This document shows, piece after piece, positions 34,819-43,827 of a stretch of DNA of 64,000 nucleotides (position 1 is the stretch's first letter; each line of letters starts with the position of its first letter). A program made the translations under genes and the position numbers. The stretch covers positions 23,282-87,281 of the forward strand of contig JAJDCZ010000058.1 of NCBI GenBank assembly GCA_029260555.1, written 5' to 3'. Source of the stretch: Phycisphaerales bacterium. GTDB lineage: Bacteria > Planctomycetota > Phycisphaerae > Phycisphaerales > UBA1924. A model generated the notes under the pieces. It was not told the origin of the DNA, made no database searches, and saw only the letters and a program-made list of their open reading frames with translations.

Positions 34819-36840
34819 GTGGCCAAGTTCAATATTGATAACATCCTCAGCGAACTGGGTGTTGACGACACCGCGGCCAAACCGGCACGCCATGCCATAG
34901 ATGACTCCAGCGCGTCAAGCAAGGAACATTCCATCGACAAGGCGGATAAAAGCTTCAGCCCGCTTCCAGCATTGCCTGCCAATCAAAGGCACTTTGATCA
35001 AAAGTCAGGGCCTGTGCCCGTTGAGCAGGACCCCGCGGTGCGTCAGGCACCAGAGCAAGCCTTGCCTTCCACCGTAGGCCCTGCGTTTTCTGACTTGTAC
35101 AACCCCGAGTTTGACGAGATTGCCAATGACAGTCTGAGTGATTGCCTGCTGAGCACAGGTGCTATCTCGGCGCAGCAACTGAGTGCTGCACAGAAGGTCA
35201 TGAAGCAATCGTCAGGCGTCAGTCTGATCGACACGCTGATTGAGCAGGGTGGGGACGAGATCAAAATCCAGCGTGTGGTGGCAGATGTGGCAGGCGTTCC
35301 CTTTGAGCGCATTGATCTGGAAAAAGGGCTGGATGGCGGGTTCGATGGCACGCTCATGCAAAGGCTTGGCATCGAGTTCTGCAAGAAGCATCTGGTGATT
35401 CCGCTGCGCATGGACGGGGCGCGCGTAGCCATCGGCGCGACCAAACCTGACGATGTCTTTCTCATGGATCAGATTCATGAAAGGCTGGGTGTGGCGAGCG
35501 TTAAGCTGGTGCTTGTGATTGCGTACGATGTTCGTGGTGCGCTTGAAATCGTGGGGGCCTCAACTCCGAGTGAAGATGAGCATGTTGACATCTCTTCCCT
35601 GCTCGAAGAGGTCACCGAGGATGATGTTCAGGTTCAGAAGGTCACAAATGAAGAGGTTGATCTTGAAAAGCAGGCTGGTGAAAGCCCGGTCATTCGCTAT
35701 GTGAACTACATCATCCAGACCGCGATCAAAGAGGGGGCCAGTGATATTCACATTGAGCCCGCTGAGAAGAAGCTCAAGGTACGGTTTCGTATTGATGGCG
35801 TGCTCTTTGAGATGATGAACACGCCCGCGTCGATGGCTGCCGCGATCACCAGCCGGCTCAAGATCATGGCGAATCTGGATATTTCAGAGCGCAGATTGCC
35901 TCAGGACGGGCGCATCCGGTGCGTGGTGGGGGGGCGGAAGATGGATCTTCGCATGTCCACGCTGCCCAGTACCTATGGCGAGAAGACCGTCATGCGTATT
36001 CTGGACACGCGCTCGATCAATGTTGAGTTGACGGATCTTGGCTTTGAAGAGCAGACGCTGGAACTCTGGTCGCATCAGATTCATTCGCCGCACGGCATCG
36101 TGCTGGTGACGGGGCCTACGGGTTCGGGCAAGACGACGACGCTGTATTCATCGCTGCGTCAGCTTGACAAGAACAAGCTCAATATCTCGACGGTCGAAGA
36201 CCCGGTTGAATATCACCTTGATGGCGTCACGCAAACACAGATGCACGAAAAAATCGGGATGACCTTTTCCAAAGCGCTCAAGGCACTCTTGAGGCAAGAC
36301 CCCGATGTGATCATGCTCGGTGAGATTCGTGACACAGAGACTGCATCCATAGCCATCCAGGCAGCCATGACAGGGCACCTTGTGCTCTCAACGCTTCACA
36401 CTAACGATGCGCCCAGTTCGATCACCAGACTGGTGAATATTGGTATCGAACCTTTCCTTGTAGGTGGAGCGGTCAACAGCGTGCTTGCTCAGCGGCTGGT
36501 GCGCAAGCTTTGCGAATCGTGCAAGCAACAGGAACAGCCCAGTGAAGATATTTGTGAGTTTCTCCAGCTTCAGGGGATTGATCCCAAGGACAACTGGGCA
36601 GCCAAGGGCTGTGAGAAATGTCGCGATCTGGGCTATGCTGGGCGTGTTGGCATCTATGAGCTGCTGGTTGTTGATGATCAGCTGCGCGACATCATCGCGG
36701 GCAATCCCAATGTTTCAGAGTTTCGCAGGCTATGCATAGAGCGCGGCATGGTGACACTGCGAAACGATGGCATGCGCAAGGTATCACGAAGTGTAACCAC
36801 CGTGCAGGAGGTTCTGCGTGTGACCGAAGCCAACGCCTGA
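34819..36840 (+). CDS. pilB: Type IV pilus assembly ATPase PilB/GspE-like
   Basis: 673 residues, GTG start with AAGGGGGG eight bases before it. An extra ~100-residue variable N-terminus precedes the GspE N-terminal helical domain (LLSTGAISAQQLSAAQKVM). Motor motifs: SDIHIEPAEKKLKVRFRIDG, Walker A GPTGSGKTTTLYSSL (~431), LLRQDPDVIMLGEIRDTETA with Walker B (~496), and the His box STLHTNDA. A four-Cys zinc site (LCESC ~565 and CEKC ~598) is present, as in assembly ATPases and not in PilT. It powers pilus extension or pseudopilus assembly. It is last in the pil run; no pilT, pilC or secretin gene lies within the window. Confidence 0.93.
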   Translation: MAKFNIDNILSELGVDDTAAKPARHAIDDSSASSKEHSIDKADKSFSPLPALPANQRHFDQKSGPVPVEQDPAVRQAPEQALPSTVGPAFSDLYNPEFDEIANDSLSDCLLSTGAISAQQLSAAQKVMKQSSGVSLIDTLIEQGGDEIKIQRVVADVAGVPFERIDLEKGLDGGFDGTLMQRLGIEFCKKHLVIPLRMDGARVAIGATKPDDVFLMDQIHERLGVASVKLVLVIAYDVRGALEIVGASTPSEDEHVDISSLLEEVTEDDVQVQKVTNEEVDLEKQAGESPVIRYVNYIIQTAIKEGASDIHIEPAEKKLKVRFRIDGVLFEMMNTPASMAAAITSRLKIMANLDISERRLPQDGRIRCVVGGRKMDLRMSTLPSTYGEKTVMRILDTRSINVELTDLGFEEQTLELWSHQIHSPHGIVLVTGPTGSGKTTTLYSSLRQLDKNKLNISTVEDPVEYHLDGVTQTQMHEKIGMTFSKALKALLRQDPDVIMLGEIRDTETASIAIQAAMTGHLVLSTLHTNDAPSSITRLVNIGIEPFLVGGAVNSVLAQRLVRKLCESCKQQEQPSEDICEFLQLQGIDPKDNWAAKGCEKCRDLGYAGRVGIYELLVVDDQLRDIIAGNPNVSEFRRLCIERGMVTLRNDGMRKVSRSVTTVQEVLRVTEANA

Positions 36841-36913
36841 TAGCTTTGACAAATACCGAACCGGGTTGGGTGAACCTGGATTACAAAACAGCTTGACGAG
36901 TTTCAGGTGTATG

Positions 36914-36929
36914 ACGATCGGCAGATCGT
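36914..36929. promoter_or_regulatory. Inverted repeat upstream of acs
   Basis: ACGATC and GATCGT (perfect 6-bp arms) separated by GGCA, 27 bp before the acs start. It could be an operator or a small hairpin in the leader. No regulator can be assigned. Confidence 0.3.
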
Positions 36930-36956
36930 ATATGATGTTGTTCTGGAGAACGCATC

Positions 36957-39008
36957 ATGTCTGAATCAGTCGATCCGTCATCAAAGAGTATTGAATCCGG
37001 GCTGCAGGAGAGTCGGCTGTTTGAGCCTGCTTCAGCATCATCGCTGGGCATGGATCATTGGCATATATCCAGCATTGAGCAGTACCGCGAGCTTCACGAG
37101 CGATCCATTCAGGATCCGGCAGGGTTCTGGGGCGAGGTGGCCAGCAATATGCACTGGTTTGAGCCTTGGACCAGCGTGCTTGAGTGGACACCACCCGATG
37201 CCCGGTGGTTTGTGGGCGGTAAAACCAATGTCTGCGACAACTGTGTAGACAGGCAGGTTCGCGATGGGCATGGCGATCGTGTTGCATTGATCTGGGAAGC
37301 TGAGCCTGTGGATAAGGCGGGCAATGTGGAGATCAGAAAACTCACATATCTCCAGCTTCAAGAGCAGACCGCGCGCTTTGCCAGTGTTTTGCGGTCGCTG
37401 GGTGTGACCAGGGGTGATGTGGTTACGATCTATATGGGCATGGTGCCTGAGCTTGCGATTGCGATGCTTGCATGTGCGCGCATTGGTGCGCCACACTCGA
37501 TTATCTTCGGCGGGTTCAGTTCTCAAGCTATTACAGATCGTGTTCAAGATGCCAAAAGCAAGGTCATCGTGACTTGCGATGGTGCCTGGCGTCGAGGCAA
37601 GATTGTGCCTTTGAAGGACAATGTCGATGCGGCCTGTGAGAAACTGGCAACTGCGGGTGATGCTGTAGAGCATGTGGTTGTGTTCAAACGCTGTGAGAAT
37701 GATATTTCCTGGAACCAGAGCATTGATCGTGACTGGGCGACGCTCATGGCGGAGGCGTCAGACGATTGCCCGTGTGAGGCTATGGATAGTGAAGACATGC
37801 TCTTCCTGCTTTACACCTCAGGTTCGACGGGCAAACCCAAAGGCATCGTGCACACTACGGGTGGCTACATGGTGTACACCGCCTATACCTCAGGCCTGAG
37901 CTTTAACCTGATTTCTGATTCGGATCAGGTGTTCTGGTGCACAGCGGACATCGGCTGGATCACGGGTCATTCGTACATCATCTATGGCATCCTGCCTTTG
38001 CGTGTGCCCACACTCATGTATGAAGGCGCCCCCAACTTTCCCGAGGCAGATCGATTCTGGGATATTGTCCAGAGGCATCGCGTCACACAGTTCTACACCG
38101 CGCCCACAGCCATTCGCGCGTTTATGAAATGGGGAAGTGAACATCCTGAAAAGCACGATCTTTCAAGCCTGAAGGTGCTGGGCACCGTGGGCGAACCAAT
38201 CAACCCCGAAGCGTGGATGTGGTACCACCGCGTCATCGGCAAAGAACGATGCCCGATTGTGGATACCTGGTGGCAGACCGAAACCGGAGGCCACATGATC
38301 ACGCCTCTGCCCGGCGCTACACCCACAACACCGGGTTCATGTGCCTTGCCCATGATCGGGATAGACGCTGCGGTTCTTGATGAAAATGGAAATGAACTCG
38401 GTGCCAATCAAGGCGGTCTGCTGGCAATCCGCAAACCCTGGCCTGCCATGCTGCGAGGGATCCATGGCGATCGTGAGCGATTCATCGATACCTACTGGTC
38501 AGCCTTTGGCGCAGAGGATTCGTCGGTCAGCCCGTTCTACCTCGCTGGCGACAGTGCCCGGCGCGATGACAACGGCTACTTCTGGATCATGGGGCGCATT
38601 GATGATGTGATCAATGTATCCGGGCATCGTCTGGGGACAATGGAAGTCGAGAGCGCCCTGGTGAGCCATCAGGCTGTGGTCGAGGCTGCGGTTGTCGGCA
38701 TGCCTCACGAAATCAAAGGCACAGGAATCGCAGCATTCGTCACCCTTGCCCCTGCGAGCACACCCAGCGACCCTTCAGCACTGGAAGAACTCAAAGTATC
38801 ACTATCGAGCCATGTTGCTAATGAAATAGGTGCTATTGCAAAGCCTGATCAGATCCGCTTTACCGACGCTCTGCCCAAGACCCGTAGCGGCAAGATCATG
38901 CGGCGGCTGTTGCGTGCGATTGCATCCGGTGAAGGTCAGAGCAACCAGGACACGACCACGCTTGAAGACTTCTCAGTGCTGGCAAAGCTCCAGGATGACA
39001 GCGAGTAG
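36957..39008 (+). CDS. acsA: Acetyl-CoA synthetase
   Basis: 683 residues, full length for AMP-forming acetate-CoA ligase. Motifs: the ANL phosphate loop [14 protein letters not shown], the substrate-pocket segment [37 protein letters not shown] with [15 protein letters not shown], and the C-terminal catalytic Lys in [15 protein letters not shown] (the residue acetylated in many homologues). It activates acetate through acetyl-AMP to acetyl-CoA. It appears to be transcribed alone, about 115 bp after pilB. Confidence 0.96.
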   Translation: MSESVDPSSKSIESGLQESRLFEPASASSLGMDHWHISSIEQYRELHERSIQDPAGFWGEVASNMHWFEPWTSVLEWTPPDARWFVGGKTNVCDNCVDRQVRDGHGDRVALIWEAEPVDKAGNVEIRKLTYLQLQEQTARFASVLRSLGVTRGDVVTIYMGMVPELAIAMLACARIGAPHSIIFGGFSSQAITDRVQDAKSKVIVTCDGAWRRGKIVPLKDNVDAACEKLATAGDAVEHVVVFKRCENDISWNQSIDRDWATLMAEASDDCPCEAMDSEDMLFLLYTSGSTGKPKGIVHTTGGYMVYTAYTSGLSFNLISDSDQVFWCTADIGWITGHSYIIYGILPLRVPTLMYEGAPNFPEADRFWDIVQRHRVTQFYTAPTAIRAFMKWGSEHPEKHDLSSLKVLGTVGEPINPEAWMWYHRVIGKERCPIVDTWWQTETGGHMITPLPGATPTTPGSCALPMIGIDAAVLDENGNELGANQGGLLAIRKPWPAMLRGIHGDRERFIDTYWSAFGAEDSSVSPFYLAGDSARRDDNGYFWIMGRIDDVINVSGHRLGTMEVESALVSHQAVVEAAVVGMPHEIKGTGIAAFVTLAPASTPSDPSALEELKVSLSSHVANEIGAIAKPDQIRFTDALPKTRSGKIMRRLLRAIASGEGQSNQDTTTLEDFSVLAKLQDDSE

Positions 39009-39079
39009 TCCGTATATTAAAAAAAGAACGAGTTACGATGGGGAGGGAGAGATTGCTTTGGGTGTTGGAATTCGAAAAC

Positions 39080-39120
39080 CACTCCCTTACGGTCGCGGCT
39101 CGTTAAGTCGTGGTTCGTTA
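39080..39120. repeat. Second copy of the CGGTCRCGGCTCGT repeat
   Basis: Carries CTCCCT..CGGTCGCGGCTCGT followed by a partial second copy (CGTGGTTCGTT). It matches the element at 4397-4475 and lies in the 150-bp space between the convergent acsA and sulfotransferase-like genes. Its function is unknown. Confidence 0.45.
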
Positions 39121-39158
39121 AAAGGTAGAGGTGATCTGATAAAGTTTGTTTTTTCTGG

Positions 39159-40262
39159 TTAGCTCGTGGTAATCAGAGGTGAGTCAAGATTGTCAGGCAC
39201 GGGGTCGCTGCCCATGGCTTGTTGTATAAATGCGCGTGACTGATTAATTTCATTTTGAAGTTGTTCACGCATTTGCAGGCGTTTGGTTTTGGCATCGGTG
39301 GCGCTGAAGCCTTGGGATTGCACCTTTGAGTCACGACCAAGAATGTCGCTGGCAACGATGTCGCGAACACCCTGTTCGTTCAGGCCAAGCTCAAAGAACT
39401 CATCAAGCGCACAAAGTGTTGTGTGTGGGTCAGCAAAGAAATCAGCAGCGTTGAGCGATCTGGTGTGCTGTGGATGCTGCGCGAGCAATCGCTGATAGAG
39501 GCGGATCTGCCCCAGCCAGACGAGTGCTGCCGATTCTGCATCATTCAGAGCTTTAATGGCGTTCCCATCAGTCAGAGGCAGCATGTTTACTGATCGAAGA
39601 TCATGCACAGCGCGGGGCACAAGCCCGCGGACAAACTGCCTTCTGCTGGGGCTTTTGAGCATTGAAACAAGAAATGAATCCAGATCAGAATAGAGCAGCA
39701 AAGCCCGGTTGTCTTCATGCCAAGCCAGTGCATCAGCGCACAGATTGGTGCAAGAATCTGAAGGCTTAATGATGGCGATTTCATCGGCATGCCAGACGCG
39801 GCTGAGCATGGGGCCCGCCAGTGAGAGCAGCGTGCTGTATTGTTTTTGCAGTGCTGGCGGACCAAGGCGGCGTTGACGCTGGATCATACACATCTGGTGC
39901 AGCAGGAAGGGTTCTTTGTATGAAAAGCTGTGTCCGGGAACATCAAGGCATCGTGCCAGAAGTGTTGAGCCGCAGAGTGCTGTGTGAAAGATGAAGCACG
40001 ATCTGCTATTGGGCATGGGGTGTTGCTGCAAGAACGCCAGCAAAGCACCCAATGGAACGGCTCGCTCAGAATCAGGTTCACAGACTGCCCGGTGGTCAAG
40101 GAAAGAACTATTGGTGTAGTCGCTCCTTGTCATGGAGAAGAAGACAGCACAAGGTGGTGTGCCCGGTCGAATCTCCCTGAGAAACCACCGCGGTGAATCA
40201 GCAAGGGCTTTCAAAATGTCCTGATAGTCAGCGTGCTGCAACGACACAAGTTCCCTTGGCAT
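39159..40262 (-). CDS. Sulfotransferase-like P-loop protein
   Basis: About 367 residues from the ATG at 40262; a TTG two codons earlier is also open. The segment FIFHTALCGSTLLARCLD (~115) resembles the 5'-PSB loop of PAPS-dependent sulfotransferases, and the downstream segments AIIKPSDSCTNLC and FLVSMLKSPSRRQF fit the 3'-phosphate-binding region. Substrate is unknown; a carbohydrate or small molecule is possible. It lies 55 bp after the prepilin gene on the same strand, so both may be in one transcript. The family call is by motif and fairly loose. Confidence 0.6.
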   Translation of the reverse strand: MPRELVSLQHADYQDILKALADSPRWFLREIRPGTPPCAVFFSMTRSDYTNSSFLDHRAVCEPDSERAVPLGALLAFLQQHPMPNSRSCFIFHTALCGSTLLARCLDVPGHSFSYKEPFLLHQMCMIQRQRRLGPPALQKQYSTLLSLAGPMLSRVWHADEIAIIKPSDSCTNLCADALAWHEDNRALLLYSDLDSFLVSMLKSPSRRQFVRGLVPRAVHDLRSVNMLPLTDGNAIKALNDAESAALVWLGQIRLYQRLLAQHPQHTRSLNAADFFADPHTTLCALDEFFELGLNEQGVRDIVASDILGRDSKVQSQGFSATDAKTKRLQMREQLQNEINQSRAFIQQAMGSDPVPDNLDSPLITTS

Positions 40263-40317
40263 GAACAAAGAAAACGAACCTGGGACAGTTTATATGCCGC
40301 AGTAGAATGCCAGAGGC

Positions 40318-40857
40318 TCAAAGTGTAAGTTTCAATCCACCCAAAGGCTTGACTATATCGACCTTGGCAGATGGTGTATGGTCGGAGTAGATCAGGCTGG
40401 TGCTGGTATCGAACTGCCAGCCATGGGTATTGGCACCGGCAGCGACACCATTGATCCGCACAGAGGCAAGGTTGTTGATGGGGTTGACGGGAAACTTTCG
40501 CAAGTACGGGCCAAAGATCCCGCCAGAGCCGATTCGGTTGTTTTCAGCGGTGTTGCCTGTCAGTCGCAAGATGAAATTGGCACTGCTGATATCGACGGTG
40601 CCTGAGGTATTGGTCGCGGGGTTCTGGTTCAGATGCTCAGCCCGGTACAGATCAATCGCGTGTTGAAGCGTGGCAATGTCGGTCGTCAGGGCACTGTCTT
40701 TGGCGTTTTCACCCGCGCGAGACATCCGGGGGATTGCGATGGCGCCGATAATGGCCATGATCGCGACCACGATGACCAACTCGACCAGCGAGAACCCCCG
40801 AGCCGTCAGTATTTTTTTTGGGTGTCCCGTCACAGCATACTCTGTATCGACAGGCAT
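40318..40857 (-). CDS. Type IV prepilin / GspG-like pseudopilin
   Basis: About 179 residues from the ATG at 40857 (a TTG at 40872 gives five more). A ~20-residue leader ends at the prepilin peptidase site ARG followed by FSLVELVIVVAIMAIIGAIA, with the conserved Glu at +5. The helix continues into IPRMSRAGENAKDSALTTDI, as in major pseudopilins. Cleavage and N-methylation would be needed before assembly. It is distant from the pilM-B run (about 3.5 kb) and on the other strand, divergent from the TssB-TssC-like gene. Confidence 0.9.
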   Translation of the reverse strand: MPVDTEYAVTGHPKKILTARGFSLVELVIVVAIMAIIGAIAIPRMSRAGENAKDSALTTDIATLQHAIDLYRAEHLNQNPATNTSGTVDISSANFILRLTGNTAENNRIGSGGIFGPYLRKFPVNPINNLASVRINGVAAGANTHGWQFDTSTSLIYSDHTPSAKVDIVKPLGGLKLTL

Positions 40858-40976
40858 TTGGCGCTGATTCAAGGGGAACTGGAGGATGCACCAACAAGCA
40901 CCAGTGCGAGATGATTATTCTGAATATTCCGCGCGCCATGCTGGTTGCGTCCGATAGACTCTTGATTGTGGGGAAC

Positions 40977-40983
40977 AAGGAGG
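40977..40983 (+). promoter_or_regulatory. Strong ribosome-binding site for the TssB-TssC-like gene
   Basis: AAGGAGG, six bases before the ATG at 40990. It decides the start: the frame is open from 40966, but that upstream ATG has no ribosome site. Confidence 0.75.
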
Positions 40984-40989
40984 CTGACC

Positions 40990-42495
40990 ATGACGATGGG
41001 ATTCGATTTTGACGCTGGTACAGGCGGGGTTCGTGATCATCTCAAGCAAGGTGGACATAACACAGACGATCAGTTTGAGATCGGTATCATCGGCGATTTT
41101 TCAGGTCGCTCAGCTTGTGATGGCGCAGTGGGTCCATCAGACTGTGTGCGGGTTGATCTGGATACGCTCGATCGCGTGATGCAGAGGGTTCAGCCTCGGG
41201 TTTGTACCACACTTGAGGAACTGGGCGAGGTCTGTGTTGAGATGCGCTCGATCGAAGATTTTCATCCCGATGCATTGCTCAAAAATGTCAAGCCACTTGC
41301 AGAGTTGATGGATCTGAAAAAGAAGCTGGCTCACCAGAGTACTTATCAGGAAGCTGCAGCAATCGTACAGCAATGGCAAGGCGTGCAGGCTTTGCCTGAA
41401 ACAAAAAACTCCGATTCAGCAGAGGAGCAGCCGCAGGCCGATTCAGACAATCCGTTTTCTGCCTTGCTGGGAGCAAAGGCACATACGACTGATGACCCCA
41501 AGCCTCAAGTTGATATCACAAAACTGATCAAGTCAGTGCTCGGCTCTTCAGCTTTGCCAGATGCTGCACCCGAGCAGGGCCAGCTTATCAGCATCGTCGA
41601 GGCTCGAATCTGCTTGCATCTGAAGCAGCTGCTCGATGTACCAGCATTTCAATCTGTCGAGCGGGCCTGGCTGGGGCTGAGCCATCTGCTTTCAACTATT
41701 GAGCTGGATCAGGGTGTGTTGCTTCGTCTGATCGACTGCTCAATGCCTGGGATGCAACAGGAACAAGGGCTTGACCGCCTGAGACAAACACTACTTGGTG
41801 CAAGTCAGGCGCAAGGCGGCCAGGCACTATGGTCGCTTTTGATCAGTGTGGATCAACTTGGTGCAGATGAGCATGGCGCTCGCATTGCTGGGCAACTGGC
41901 GAGCATCGCAAAGGAAGTTAGAGCACCGATCATTCTTGGCATTAATCCTGCAATTGCAGGTTGTCAGAGTGCACGCGATTTGCCCAATCCTGAACAATGG
42001 GTTCAATCTGACCAGGATGTCAGGCAAGCCTGGGATTCACTACGGCAAGCCCCCCAGGCAGCATGGCTTGGTCTGACAGCACCTCGGTTCATGCTTCGTC
42101 ATCCCTATGGTCCACAGACCGAACCTGTCGATGTGCTGGATTTCTGTCAGATCACGGACCCGGATCATCAGCACGAGTCGTACCTGTGGTGCGCTGGTGC
42201 GGTGCTGTGCGCCCAGTTGCTTGCTCAGGCATTCATCGACCAACGCTGGTCCATGACAGGCTCAATCGGAGGCACCATCAGCGAACTGCCCATGCACGCT
42301 TGCAATTCCACCACAGGATGCTCTGAGGACACGCGCGTGACACCCAGTGGTGAAGGATGGTTGACAGAGCGATCAACCAATGCGTTTATTCAGGCTGGGC
42401 TGATTCCGGTTCAATCCGTTCGCAACCGCAATGAAGCACAGGTTGGTCCCATGCAGTCGATTGTGGGGCGGCCTTTGCTGGGCAGGTGGTCCTGA
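40990..42495 (+). CDS. Orphan TssB-TssC-like fusion (type VI sheath-related) protein
   Basis: 501 residues. Residues 28-115 resemble TssB/VipA: FEIGIIGDFSGR, VRVDLDTLDRVMQRVQPRV, FHPDALLKNVKPLAELMDLK. After an acidic linker (~138-160), residues 175-495 resemble TssC/VipB: a helical part with LLDVPAFQSVERAWLGLSHL (~215), IAKEVRAPIILGINPAIAG (~306), WDSLRQAPQAAWLGLTAPRF (~348), RHPYGPQTEPVDVLDF, YLWCAGAVLCAQLLAQAF (~398) and GLIPVQSVRN...QSIVGRPL (~470). It stops where TssC would continue for about another 100 residues. Sheath subunits are normally two proteins; no other T6SS gene is seen. It could be a sheath-like scaffold or a relic with a new role. Confidence 0.72.
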   Translation: MTMGFDFDAGTGGVRDHLKQGGHNTDDQFEIGIIGDFSGRSACDGAVGPSDCVRVDLDTLDRVMQRVQPRVCTTLEELGEVCVEMRSIEDFHPDALLKNVKPLAELMDLKKKLAHQSTYQEAAAIVQQWQGVQALPETKNSDSAEEQPQADSDNPFSALLGAKAHTTDDPKPQVDITKLIKSVLGSSALPDAAPEQGQLISIVEARICLHLKQLLDVPAFQSVERAWLGLSHLLSTIELDQGVLLRLIDCSMPGMQQEQGLDRLRQTLLGASQAQGGQALWSLLISVDQLGADEHGARIAGQLASIAKEVRAPIILGINPAIAGCQSARDLPNPEQWVQSDQDVRQAWDSLRQAPQAAWLGLTAPRFMLRHPYGPQTEPVDVLDFCQITDPDHQHESYLWCAGAVLCAQLLAQAFIDQRWSMTGSIGGTISELPMHACNSTTGCSEDTRVTPSGEGWLTERSTNAFIQAGLIPVQSVRNRNEAQVGPMQSIVGRPLLGRWS

Positions 42496-42504
42496 TTAAG
42501 GAAC

Positions 42505-42984
42505 TTATGCTGGGGCAGTTTCAGGCTGGGCTGAGCCTTTGATATCAAGACTCATGGCACCGGCGCCCTTCCAGATGACCACGACCGATGCGATGATGAT
42601 CAAGCCTGCAATGGCCAGCATGAAGACGGGCTCCGGCCCCACAGCTGCAGCGTCTTCAGGCGTGGGCATGGGCCAGGCATCGTTGGGGATTTTGATCTGT
42701 GTGACAACCGCGCCGAGCATTGTGCCAATAGCGATGATTGCTCCGACTCGGGCAAAGGCACCTGCAACCAGCAGCAGCCCTGCGATGAGCTGAGCCAGCG
42801 GCGCAAGAATCGCCATGGCATCTGGCATGGGGAGCCCCGCAGCTTCGATCAAAGGCTTCATCGGCATCGCACCGATGAGATGCATCGCTCCAAAGAAGAC
42901 CAGAGGCAACCCTCCGATCAGCCGAGTCGCCAACAGAATTTTGCAGTTATGTGTGGATGTCAGTGCGTCAAGCCCGCTGGCCAT
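42505..42984 (-). CDS. DoxX-family membrane protein
   Basis: 159 residues with four predicted membrane helices. The first (RLIGGLPLVFFGAMHLIG), the LAPLAQLIAGLLLVAGAFARVGAI run and the final helix (VFMLAIAGLIIIASVVVIW) give the DoxX-like four-helix pattern. Family members are small inner-membrane proteins, some linked to thiol or oxidative stress. The ATG is preceded by GGAG nine bases upstream. It stands alone between convergent and same-strand genes. Confidence 0.82.
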   Translation of the reverse strand: MASGLDALTSTHNCKILLATRLIGGLPLVFFGAMHLIGAMPMKPLIEAAGLPMPDAMAILAPLAQLIAGLLLVAGAFARVGAIIAIGTMLGAVVTQIKIPNDAWPMPTPEDAAAVGPEPVFMLAIAGLIIIASVVVIWKGAGAMSLDIKGSAQPETAPA

Positions 42985-43067
42985 AATGTATTCTCCCGTT
43001 CAGATATGCGCCCATGTTCTGGTACAGATGATCCAACAACCGGGATGGCTGGAGTATTCCAGGAAAA

Positions 43068-43676
43068 TTACAGCCTGGGTTTTTGACCCAGGAATCGATT
43101 GATCACAGGGCTGAACCAACAGCTCAGCTCCATCGCCAGAAGCACCTTCATCACCGCACCAAAAATAAACGGCACAAGTCCCAGCTCAACCGCCCCGGCC
43201 AGCGAACCCGTAAAGCCTGCCCAAAGCCAGATCAACCCGCAGGTGTAAATGATCATCGTGCCAACCAGAACAGCAAGCAGACTGCGACCCCGTGTAAGTT
43301 GCTGGCGTTGAGTCACAAACGCTCCTGCCAGTGCCTGGCAGATGACAAATCCGATCAGGTACCCGCCTGATGCTCCCAGGGCGACGCTCAAGCCGCCCTC
43401 ATGGCTGGCATAAATCGGCAGACCCACAGCTCCAAGAAGCAGGTACAACGCCATGCTCGCTGAACCAAGCTTTGCACCCAGCAGACAAACACTCATCAAA
43501 ACCGCAAGTGTCTGTAGCGTCATGGGCACCGGTGTGCCAGGCAGAGGCACGCGAATCTGAGCAGCCAGTGCTGTGATCAGTGTCATGCCTGCCACAGCGA
43601 TCGCCTTGCGTGCCCAAAGCGAAATGTGAACCCTGCTTAGTGATTGAGCTTTGGATGTAGAAGCCGAACTCAGCAT
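43068..43676 (-). CDS. bioY: BioY biotin transporter (ECF S component)
   Basis: About 202 residues from the ATG at 43676, which has AGGAG eight bases upstream; the longer open frame overlaps the next gene and is not supported. Family motifs: AQIRVPLPGTPVPMTLQTLA, LLGAKLGSASMALYLLLGA and GLPIYA, GGYLIGFVICQALAGAF, and six membrane helices. BioY binds biotin with high affinity and works alone or with an EcfT-EcfA module. It is downstream of the RRRR-tail gene but separated by a terminator. Confidence 0.93.
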   Translation of the reverse strand: MLSSASTSKAQSLSRVHISLWARKAIAVAGMTLITALAAQIRVPLPGTPVPMTLQTLAVLMSVCLLGAKLGSASMALYLLLGAVGLPIYASHEGGLSVALGASGGYLIGFVICQALAGAFVTQRQQLTRGRSLLAVLVGTMIIYTCGLIWLWAGFTGSLAGAVELGLVPFIFGAVMKVLLAMELSCWFSPVINRFLGQKPRL

Positions 43677-43750
43677 AAAGAATCTCCTGCGAATCAGATT
43701 GCACCACCATACTCGTAACTTCCAGGCATGGCAAATCAGATCATGGATGC

Positions 43751-43787
43751 AAAAAACAACGAGTGTGGCCTCAAAGACCACACTCGT
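43751..43787 (-). terminator. Rho-independent terminator after the RRRR-tail secreted protein gene
   Basis: Arms ACGAGTGTGG and CCACACTCGT pair perfectly over 10 bp with a nine-base loop. On the minus strand they are followed by TGTTTTTT. It lies 41 bp after the stop at 43828 and upstream of bioY. Confidence 0.85.
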
Positions 43788-43827
43788 CAAAAAACATGAA
43801 TATATAACGATCCGCTGCGTTGGGAGA

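Noticed and set aside
36892..36930. Possible TTGACG promoter before acsA
   Set aside because: No acceptable -10 hexamer at 16-18 bases.
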